Assembly: GCA_003255025.1 (NCBI GenBank)
Contig: QANY01004038.1
Location: 1,320,793 to 1,384,792, forward strand
Source of the DNA: Datisca glomerata
Taxonomy: Eukaryota; Streptophyta; Magnoliopsida; Cucurbitales; Datiscaceae
Direction of reading: 5' to 3'
DNA length: 64,000 bases
A program made the translations under genes and the position numbers. Positions 20,264 to 29,921 of the stretch are shown piece by piece. Below the pieces are notes generated by a model, which was given only the letters and a program-made list of their open reading frames with translations, made no database searches and was not told where the DNA came from. The stretch's first letter is position 1; each line of letters begins with the position of its first letter.

Positions 20264-22996
20264 ATGGATAGGGATGACCCGAGTGATGATAATTTGAATA
20301 TGGAAACTTAAATAGATTGAATATGGATACGATGATCACGGCAAAAAGAAGAGGGAAAAGAGAGCCAACTCATCCCACTTCCTTGAAAACTGATGGAAGG
20401 AATTTTGAAAAAAAGGTTATTACAACAAATATTAAGGGACAACCTATAGGTGAGAACGTTCCCAAATTTAAAATCTTTATAGGAAGTTATGCACGTTCAA
20501 TTGTTCCAATAAATTACAAGGATTGAGATTACCATGTTCTAAAAGAGTTAAAGGAGAATGTGTACCAAACTATAGAGGTATTTGTACATTTTAATAAATT
20601 ATTTTTAGTTGTTATTCACGATTCAAAGCTTTATTAATCTTTATTAATTACTTTTGGTGTAGACTCAAATTGTGATAGATCCAACACTCAAGGAAAATAT
20701 CTTAGTGAATGCTGGCGAACTATGGAGTAAATTTAAGTGTAGTCTCGCTCAAAAATTTATTTTCGCTTATTTGGATGTCCCCGAAAAGGTAAGGCAACGA
20801 CCTCATCGAGCAACTGCATTGGGATGAATGAGTTTGTGAAATCTCGTTTCTTATATTTTGGTAAAATTCTTTACTTTGCGTTTTAGTTTCATGTTCATTT
20901 TTTAACTATAAATTTCGTCATAGTTACTATTAATTGTTAAACTGCAAAAACAAAGGGAAAAACAACAATTGAACTGAGTGAAGAATAAATATAACCACAA
21001 TATCTCTCGTATGAGATACGTAAAATTGGAGGAAATGTTGGTAAAGATTATTAAATTCTTCAGAACTTAATATTTATTTACAAATTACCATGTCATTACT
21101 ACTAGCCATTATTGTTGCCTATGATAGAAAAAAGAAAAAGGTACTAACCAGCCATTAGATCAGGCAACGTTGTGGAAGTGCGCCCGTAAGGACAAAAAAG
21201 AAAGATTCAAGGATCAGGCCGTTGAAGAAAAGGCAAAAAGATTATTAGTGTGTTTAATTCATTTTATTTAATTAGTTTGAATTTAATATAATTATTTTGG
21301 TTTAATTATATGTCTTTTAATTATATGACGAACTTCAGGAGAAAAGGGTGCCTACTTCCGGTACCCAAGACATTCTCACCATGGTTTTGGGTACTTCCGA
21401 ACATGGTGGTCGGGTAAGAGGTTTGGGGCATTTTGTGCCTAACCAGATATTTTAAACTTCCTCGACAAAACTCAAAAGCTAGAATTGAGCAGAAATTGAC
21501 TCAAGTCTGCGAGCAAGTTGTGCATAAGGAGAACTTAAAGTGGTGTGCAATAAGGAGTTGGAACAAGAGACACTTAAAGGTGATCCTAAAATAACTCCTC
21601 CATCGAACAATGTGAGTTGCTCCAAATGCTAGGATGGGGTTTTTGTGACTCAAAAGAAAGTAGTAAGAGTATTTTCGATAAGTTATAAACTTGATTTGCC
21701 TTTAGGCAATAATATTTATACATATCCATACTCATAATGTTTAAATTATTTTAGAAAATTGTGTGCATGTTGTTTATGGGTATTGACGATGAGGTTACCG
21801 CGTACGACACGATTGTCGACACAACAAGAGATGATGTTTCAGTAGGAGAGGGGAATGTATGTGTCTCAATTGATTTAGTCATGATTGATGATACACCTCT
21901 ACCTATCCTAGTTCAGGATGAGCTAAAGATTGTGGGTCAAGCTGTGAGGTGTTATGTGCCTTAGTCAGACTTATAGAGGTAATATATTTTTCGTATTTAT
22001 AAGTTATTTAGAAGTTGTAAGGATCTTGTGTGAAGCACTAAATTAGCTTGTATTTAGGACAAATCTCTAAAGAAGAAATCTCCTATGTAGCCTGCTACAC
22101 AAAACACAATGCGTGTAAATGTTCCACGAGGCCTAAAATATATATACACAATGGCCTTGAAGATGGGAGCGGATGAGGCCATTATAGTCGATTATGAGAG
22201 AGCCATTTTTAGTTATGATGATGCTCGGACATTTTACGATAAAGAGGGTATTATGCAATTTTGTGAAATGCGTGAGATATCCTGTAGTATAGTGCCAATA
22301 TATATGGAGTAAGATGTTTAATAATCGATTCAATAATTATATGCATTTTTTATAAGATACTACTCATTGCTTATATTTTAGTGTTTTATTTCTTGTAGGT
22401 CCATTTATCGGAAGTTGCGACAGCAAAATATTGACTTATTTGTCTTTGTCGATCCATCACGCATAAGTGGAGCATGGGGAAATTCAGACGAGGGAGCACG
22501 TTATGTTTCCAATATTTTGAAAGCCACGCGACCATGACAATATGTTTTTGCTCTATTTAGTTTCTCCCATCATTGGGTATTGGTCGTCATGGATATTTAT
22601 GAGGGCAATGCATATTGTTTTGACTCTCTTACTAATTTTAATCATAAAGATCCAAAAGATGTTACTACATAGTAAGTTTTACTCTATAATTAAGAATTAA
22701 ATGTATTATATATGAATTACACTATGAAGATATAATTAAGGGTTAAAATCTTATGCAGGGCCTTCAATATAGGTAGAGCTCAGCTAGGACGTACAATTAG
22801 AAAATCCTTGAAGTTAATAAAAATCTCAGGTATTGATTTATACATTTATACTTTGTGTACATGCTAACACGTTTGATTTATTAATCTATATAATTAATTT
22901 ATATAATAGTGTCCTAAGCAAGCTGGAAGCGTTGAATGTGGATATTTTGTTGTGTGTTTCATGAAACGTATAATCGAGAATCCTAACAATAGTTGA
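20264..22996 (+). pseudogene. CACTA ORF1: plant transposase (Transposase_24-like) plus Ulp1/C48 protease
   Basis: Exon-like blocks in order: GQPIGENVPKFKIFIGSYAR with SIVPINYKD (20317-20525) and TLKENILVNAGELWSKFKCS (about 20690) from the plant transposase family often paired with En/Spm. Then LGTSEHGGRVRGLGHFVP (about 21390), NVPRGLKYIYTMALKMGADE (22109), and a C48 cysteine-protease domain. The protease keeps His in SHHWVLVVMD, Asp in YCFDSL and Cys in GSVECGYFVVCFMK, the expected catalytic triad. Donor GTAAG and acceptor TGTAG sites separate the last blocks. A TGA at 22535-22537 and stops near 20285 and 21450 disable it. Ulp1 enzymes cleave SUMO-type conjugates; the role inside CACTA elements is unknown. 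The start at 20264 is the first Met after a probable acceptor. Confidence 0.8.
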
Positions 22997-23229
22997 CTAA
23001 CATAATATTTTATTCTATGATAGTGTAAAATAGTTTAACATAATTGTTAATTTTTTATATGATTGGAAATAAGTTATTCAGATTTATTGTAGGATTAAAC
23101 AAATTATTATAAGATTTATTGGAAACAACTCATACCAAAGTTTCTGCCAGCAATTTTAATTACCTGTTCCACACACGTTACCTATCAGAAGGTCAACAGT
23201 GTTTTGACCAAGTTTGACATTGTTTCTAA

Positions 23230-23460
23230 ACTTCTCTTTCCATTTACGATGGACAATCTACGGCCCATCGTGTTCTATGTGTCAAAATACGACAGGTGGT
23301 ACATTTCCCGTCATAAATGAAAGTCCAAACACGACGTGTCGTCTAGCACCCGTTGCGTTTTACCACTTTCCACCACGTGACTTCAATTTTTTTAAGTTGT
23401 GCACGTGGTTTCGGTGTAATTCACGACGGGTGGTAGAGCACCGTCGTATTTTGTCCAACT
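23230..23460. promoter_or_regulatory. Internal hairpin array between the two CACTA genes
   Basis: Several inverted motifs of the form ACGACGGGTGGTA...CACCCGTCGT lie here, clearest at 23395-23455, with others near 23250, 23285 and 23330. They have the spacing and style of CACTA subterminal arrays but lie 4.2 kb inside the element, 290 bases upstream of the TNP2 gene. No CACTA terminus is beside them. They may be a promoter or protein-binding array for TNP2, or the old 5' end of a second element. Confidence 0.65.
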
Positions 23461-23750
23461 TTTAACTCTAAAAATAACCGTGCGGCTTCTTTTCTCTTAT
23501 TCTCTACGTTGTTTATAATCTATTGATATTGTCTAAGTCTCGTCGTCGTCTTTGAATCTCTATTTCTTCTCCGAATCAATTGTTTTCTCGTCTACTTCAA
23601 CTCGAGATCACATCTACAACCTCTAATTTCTTTTTTATGCGTTCAACTCGTAAATTTGGAAGGTATGTTTCTGTTTTTCTCCATCTTTTTTAATTTATTT
23701 ATTTTAATTCTAGGGTAACAATGAGTTTTGCATATCTTTTCGTATTCTTA

Positions 23751-26700
23751 GGTTAGATAAATCATGGATGTTTATGGATAGAACATTTACAAATTATGAC
23801 ATTGGGGTTGAAAATTTTCTTAAGTATGCGATGGAGCATAATAATGACCCTTGTTTCTTACATTGTCCATGTGTGGAATGTGAGAATCCCAAACATTTCA
23901 CTTTCACTGATGTAAGAAATCACATATTCATTCATGATATAGATCAAATATATCAAACATGGGTGTGGCTTGGAGAATTAGATAATTCTAGAAAAAATCT
24001 GTTTGGTATAAATGAAGGAAAAGAGAGTTCTTAGACATGTATGATGATTATGAATGTACGGTAAATATTGTTGAAGTAGTAGAAGATTTTTATTTTGATA
24101 ATCCTGAGAAATTTGAAAAGATGCTTAATGACGTTGAGAAGCCTTTGTACTTGACTTGTAAAAAGTACACAAAATTATCTGCGTTAGTGAAGTTGTCTAA
24201 TATAAAGGCTAAATATGGATGGAGTGACATAACTTTCTCAGATTTATTGAGTGCCTTAGAGGAATGCTTCCGGATGTCAATCAAATGCATGTTTCATTTT
24301 ATGAGGCTAAGTAAACCTTGTGTGCTTTAGGAATGGACTATGGAAAAATACATGCATGTCCTAATGATTGCATTTTATATAGAAATGAGCATGTAAAAGC
24401 AACCGTATGTCCTGTATGTGGTGTCTCGAGATGGAAACCATTGAAGAATTTGTCAAAGGAGAAAAAAGAAGTGCCTGCAAAGGTGTTATGGTATTTTCCT
24501 CCCATACCACGGTTCAAACGAATGTATAAGAGTAGCTATATTACAGAAAACATGACATGGCATGATGATGACATTGAAATAGATGGTAAATTATGTCACC
24601 CAACCGATTCTCCATCTTGGAAGCTTATAGACCACAGGTGGCCAGATTTCATAGCTGAGCCAAGACACCTTGGACTAGTTATTGTAGCAGATGGGATAAA
24701 TCCATTTGGTTCCCTTAATAGTAAATATAGTTGTTGGCTTATTATTAGGGTGAAATATAATATCCTTCCATGGTTGTGCATAAAGAGATTGTTAATAGCT
24801 GGTCCTAGGCAACCAAGAAATTATATTGATCTTTATTTAGCTCATTTGATTGATGATCCTAAAGTTCTCTAGGAAGTGGAAATTGAGGCATATGATGCAT
24901 ATCGGGAAGAGACTTTTACTCTAAGAGCAGTCTTAATGTGGACGATTAATGATTTTCCTACATATGAAAACTTGTATTGATGTAGTGTTAAAGGTTATTA
25001 TGCTTGTCCAATATGTGCAGAAAATACATCTTCTATTAGGTTAAAACATAGTAGACAAAATGCATATATAGGACATATAATATTTTTACCACTCACACAT
25101 CCTTGCTGAAGGCAAAAAAAGGCATTTGATGGTAATCAAGAGCTTAGAACAGCTCTTGCACCTGTAAGTGGAAAATAAGAGTTGGAGAGAGTTGAGAAAG
25201 TTAGATTTACAATGGGAAAGAAGAATGTGAAGGAATCGGCGAAAGATGGATTGCCCAAATCTTATTGGAAGAAGAAATCAAATTTTTTCAATCTAGAATA
25301 TTAGAAAAGCTTACATGTTCGACATTGTCTCGATGTTATGCACATTGAAAAAATATTTGCATGAATATTATAGGAACACTACTTGACTTTTTTGGGAAGA
25401 TAAAAGGTGGGCTGTCTAGTCATATAGATCTTGTGGAAATGGGCATTAGACCAGAATTACCACTGGATGAAAAAAAATAATTCTACCCTTAGCTTGTTAC
25501 AAATTGTCATGAGCAAAAAAGAAAAAACTATGCACTACATTAGCTAACATAAAAATTTTTGAAGGGTGCTCATCAAATTTCCAAAATCTTTTTTCTTTGA
25601 AAGATCTTAGTCCTAATGGGTTGAAATCACCTGATTGCCATACATTAATGCAACATATACTTCCTGTGACAATATGTGGATTATTATCAGATCATGTAGG
25701 ATATGCAATCACCAAAATTTATTCATTCTTTAATGTAATTTGTAGTAAGATTATAGATGTTACACAACTAGATGTGCTAAAAAATAAATTGTTGTGACGT
25801 TATGTATTCTTGAAAAAAAAACATTTCCTCCCACATTCTTCAACATTATGGTTCATCTCACTGTGTGCCTTGTTAAAGACGTACGACTATGTGGACCAAT
25901 TTACTTGCGATGGATGTACCCATTTGAACGATATATGAAACTATTAAAGTGTTATGTAAGAATTCACAATCGTTTAGGGGGTTGCGTTGGTGAGTGTTAT
26001 ATTGCTGAAGAAGCTGTAGAGTTTTGCACCGAATATCTAAGAGTTAAATCAATTGGAGTTTCATGCTCAGATGATGATTTGAAAGATGGTATGCCTTTAT
26101 CAAGTGGTCATGTAGAAAGAATTCATCACGAATAGTGGAAGCGCAAGCACATCGTTACGTCTTAGAAAATACTAATGAAGTTTAACCCTATATCGAGCAA
26201 CTACAATAATCTCAATCTCTTATTCGTTATTATGCTCATTATTTTTTATAATGGTTCTTTATTTAATATTCTATTTGAATTTTTGTTTTGTGCTGCTATA
26301 TAGGTAACATATGTCTTTCTTGAGGAAGAAGTATCCTAACAAGTCCAGGAGACATAAATGGCTACAAAATGAACATAACCGAACATTTATTTATTGGCTA
26401 TGTGATCAGGTAACTTAAGTGATAACAATATATGTTCAAACTTGTAAATTTTATAAAGTGTTTAATCATGGATTGCTATTGTAGGTTGCAAATGATATTG
26501 ATGTCTCTATAAATGTAACAAATACACTGAGGTGGATAGCACATGGCCCAACTTATGAGGCAATCAAATATTTTGGTTATACCATAAATGGCTATAGATT
26601 TCATACAACATGTCATGATAACGATCGATGTTTAGTGGAGTTAGTGTAGTGGCACAGACAATGCAGATTGCAAGTGCTAAGGATAACAATCCTATTGATT

Positions 26701-27114
26701 CAGACTTCTCCTTTTATAGAGTGATCCAAGAGATTTGGGAGCTTAATTATCATATGTTTGGGCTTTCGTCGTTTAAATGTGAGTGGGTTGAGAATAGTAA
26801 TGAGATCAAAGTTGTTGATCTTGGATTTACATTAGTGGATCTTGCAAGATTAAGTTACAAAAATGAGCCTTTCATTTTGGCTTCGCAAGCAAAATAAGTT
26901 ATTTTATCCAAAAGATACAAGATGGTCAGTTGTTGTATCTTCCACTCAAAGAGAATATCATAAAAATATTATTGATGATGATTTAGATGACACATTATTA
27001 GATTGTTATTTATTTGCAAAAGAGATGTCTTCTGTTGAAACATTTGACATAAATGATGAAAACGAGGTTACTTATGTTCGACCAAATGGCGAAGACACTG
27101 TGATTTGTAATTAG
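23751..27114 (+). pseudogene. CACTA TNP2-type transposase gene
   Basis: The domain order is complete. A transposase-associated N-terminus gives DKSWMFMDRTFTNYD with FLHCPCVECENPK (23751-24034). A Transposase_21 core gives DYGKIHACPNDCILYRNEH, CPVCGVSRWKPLKN, EVPAKVLWYFPPIPRFKRMY, ADGINPFGSLNSKYSCW (24318-24872), then LRAVLMWTINDFPTYENLY and VRHCLDVMHIEK up to about 25370. A DUF4218 region gives IMVHLTVCLVKDVRLCGPIY with LRWMYPFERYMKLLK (25600-26135). A DUF4216 region gives FYRVIQEIWELNYHMFGLSS and FILASQAK (26500-27114). TNP2 is the DDE-type transposase that cuts the element. Stops at about 24032, 24870, 24980 and 25305 and several frameshifts inactivate it. The start is placed after a TTCTTAG acceptor; the usual initiator Met looks changed to Leu. 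Confidence 0.9.
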
Positions 27115-27579
27115 TATGATATTAGTGCATTTATAATTTGCTTAACTTTATATGTTTTATCTTTTGCTCTGGGTTAAACTAGTAATCTATAATGCAACAC
27201 ATGAGTGGATAAACGAAGTAGTAAATATCAAATCAACAAACATGTATGTATGGAAATTTTCAATACTCTTTTACTTTACTTTATAATAAACTGATGGGTT
27301 AAAAGCCAAGCTTTATTTTTTACAGGGTTCAACAACTATGTAGAACAATTTGAGAGTAATTATAACAACTAAAATAAGTTTTTAAAGTTCATTAGTTTCG
27401 AGATTTTTGTAACTAATTTCGTTATTTCTAGTCTACAATGTTAGAAATTTTGAAGATAATCATATTGTATGCAATAAAGAGTCATATTGTCTGTTGAGAT
27501 ATTGTATCATTTTTATGTTTCGTTTATTGTTCAATTCTAATAGGTTGGCTTAATTATTCTGTAATTAAATTAAAAAAAT

Positions 27580-27925
27580 ACAACGAAAGACAACGATTTG
27601 TCGACAAACCATTGTAAAAATATAACAAATACGCTGGTATGAATAAATAAATAAAAAATAATAATAAACGAAGACGACGGTTGCTTTAGCAACTATCGTA
27701 AAATACAATTCACCAAAAATGATGGTTTGTACAGTAATCGTTGTCGGTGAACTACGAAACAACCTTTATGGGTTTGAAGACGACGATTGCTGGAGCAGCT
27801 GTTGTCTTTTTTCCCCTTCATAAAGAATATGTATTTTTTACGACACCTTTTAAGACAAAAGGGTGATTACCCGTCATCTTTGATTTTTAACGACGGGAAT
27901 TCCCCGTAGTTAAAAATCAATTTTG
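27580..27925. promoter_or_regulatory. CACTA 3' subterminal hairpin array
   Basis: Imperfect inverted motifs of the form GACGACGGTTGCT..AGCAACTATCGT recur near 27590, 27670, 27720, 27780 and 27890, the last as GACGGGAATTCCCCGTAGTT. They probably serve as transposase-binding sites at the 3' end. The loop sequence and core differ from those of the 5' array. Confidence 0.7.
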
Positions 27926-27933
27926 CGGTAGTG

Positions 27934-27936
27934 GAA
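27934..27936. repeat. CACTA target-site duplication (right), GAA
   Basis: The three bases GAA follow the terminal TAGTG and match 19010-19012. Confidence 0.85.
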
Positions 27937-28493
27937 GTTAATGGTATTCTATAGCTTATGAAATATATCATTTCATATCAACCGAAATATCATCCACATT
28001 TGAAGCCAAGAACCTTAAATTTACTCTCGCTTACCTTAAGGTATATGTAATTATCTACTGCATTTTCCTTCAAGCTTATGACTTGTGAACACTATCAAAA
28101 TTTGATATCACTCAATTGGTCAAAAAGGCTTTTCTGATGTTATGTTGTCTCAAAAATTTTATTAACCAGAAACATAATTATTCAATCTATAGACATTCTT
28201 TTCTTGTCCTTGAGTAAAACATAACCCTACTAAACGGTGTAAATCTCTTCGTCAAGACCTTCATGAAGGAAAGTTGTCTTCATATTACTTGACTGCAACT
28301 GAAGATCATATTGTTCAACAGTGACAAGAATAACAGTTAATGATTAACTTAATGACATTGGAGAAGAAAATATTTTAAAAACCAACATCGAACTTCTGCT
28401 TAAAACTTGTAGCCATTTGTGAATCCCATTTAGTCTTAAGACCTCATTTGCAATGAACTTCCTTGCATACTTTCGGCAGTTCAACAAGTTCTC

Positions 28494-28528
<35 letters not shown>

Positions 28529-28560
28529 CAACACACACACATTTATATATTTTAACATCT
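27937..28560 (-). pseudogene. Copia RT relic, 5' half (split by CACTA)
   Basis: On the minus strand the sequence gives a degraded RT start (YARKFIANEVLRLNGIHKWL), then NMKTTFLHEGLDEEIYTV, the copia VKTAFLHGDLEEEIYM-type motif at about 28240-28290. Nearer the CACTA junction, DNYIYLKVSESKFKVLGF occurs where copia RT leads into YVDD. The YVDD box itself is lost. The matching 3' half is at 18170-19009. The order across the two halves is continuous once the CACTA element is ignored. Between 28560 and 29160 I see no further domain. Confidence 0.75.
28494..28540. repeat. (AT)n followed by (AC)n microsatellites
   Basis: About 12 AT units (28494-28518) are followed by CA/AC units (28520-28540). They lie inside the copia RT relic. 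Confidence 0.9.
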
Positions 28561-29159
28561 ATGTACAACATTTCTTAGTATCTAATTTCCAGATCTTCGA
28601 CCATCTTTAACATAGAAATAAAAGATCTTTATGCCAAATTAAATTCAGACCTTATTGGCATACACTTCAAAGTGTGTGTTGGAAGTTGCTGCTTTGGAGA
28701 ATGAAACAAAAAATACTAATAGTCCAAACTTCCACAAGAACCATAATATTTTAAGAAAAAAATACATGAGAATTAAGTCTTGCTAACCTATATGTCTTTA
28801 AGAACGATATAATCCAAAACTAGACGTCATGTAAAATAACAACGTACTTTGCAGAAATTAAGTTCTATCATACCTATACTATAAGTCATTGATCATTTAA
28901 GATATCACCAGCTAGAATATCTATGATCAAACTTGTGTCTTGTTAACGACTTTAAAAAATTCTTTAAAAAGATCATTTTAGATATTGAATTGTTCTTTCA
29001 AATGTCACTTTTTTATCGAAAAATAGTTTTACGTATCCGTCAATATTTTTCTGTTTTAATATTACAAACAACATCAGCATGCCACAAAAATTTACAGAAG
29101 TAACTATGAAGTATTTTAATGTTGTTTCTTAAAAAATTTAATATTTTTATGAACTAATA

Positions 29160-29440
29160 GGAGGATTTTTGAGTATTCTACAGTATTTTTGGAAATAAAT
29201 AATTACAATACAGCACTTTTGAAAAAAAATTCTAAAAGTAAGGTGGAATGGTACAGCTAAGACGAATGTGTTTTTTCAAAATATGCATTCGTGGTGCCGT
29301 GGCCACAAATGAGACCACGTAAAATGAGTATTTTGTAAAGACGCCTTCATAAAAGTATAAGGTGTCTTTATAAAAGACGCATTCATTAAAAGTAGAAAGC
29401 ATTTTTATAAAAGACATCTTCAACGATACCTTTAAAAGAT
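29160..29440. repeat. MULE left terminal inverted repeat and subterminal array
   Basis: The terminal part pairs with 34890-34988 inverted. The inner part carries three or four copies of a near-palindromic GTCTTTATAAAAGAC/TTGTAAAGACGCCTTC motif (about 29335, 29365, 29405). Confidence 0.7.
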
Positions 29441-29921
29441 TGCAATACAGAGAGCAGAGTTTACCATTTCGCGAACAAAAAGCCCGCGAACAAGAGCCCT
29501 TCTGCCCGCCGCCGTTCGCCGTCGATTGTGGCCGGAGTTTACTGTCATTTCACCGGCATTACACCCTCTCACTCTTATCTCACTCTCATTCACAAAAAAA
29601 AAGTTCTCAATCTCTCAAATCACTAGCAAGAACTCCTCAAATCCTTTTTTTTATGAATGTTTTATGTATATATTTCATCAATTTTGTAATATCTCTCTTT
29701 AATCTCTCTCAAACCCTAGTTTTTCATGTGTTTTGGGTTCTCAAATTTTAGATGCATTTTCTCAATTATGTGATGTTTAAACTCTTAATTTGTTAAATTT
29801 TATTTATGAATGGGTTGATATATTGTGAAATTGTAGTTATTAACTTTGAATTTGTTGATTAATTTGTAGAATTTCTTGATCTAATTTTGAAATTGTTGGG
29901 TATTGCTTAATAGGTTGACAA

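Larger units (their letters stand above)
19013..27933 (+). mobile_element. CACTA (En/Spm) transposon, complete ends, two gene cassettes
   Basis: The element begins CACTACTACAATTTCAC and ends, on the other strand, CACTACCGCAAAATTG. The imperfect terminal inverted repeat is followed on each side by T-rich sequence and hairpin arrays. Flanking GAA duplications and a split copia RT on both sides fix the boundaries to the base; length is 8921. Inside, both plus-strand, are a Transposase_24/Ulp1 gene and a TNP2 gene. Both carry stops, so the copy is not autonomous as it stands. Intact termini mean it could still be a substrate for a related transposase. Confidence 0.92.

Noticed and set aside
29440..29751. 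103-residue frame at the MULE left side
   Set aside because: It lies in the GC-rich leader between MULE end and mudrA, has no domain, and has a CT-rich untranslated-leader composition.
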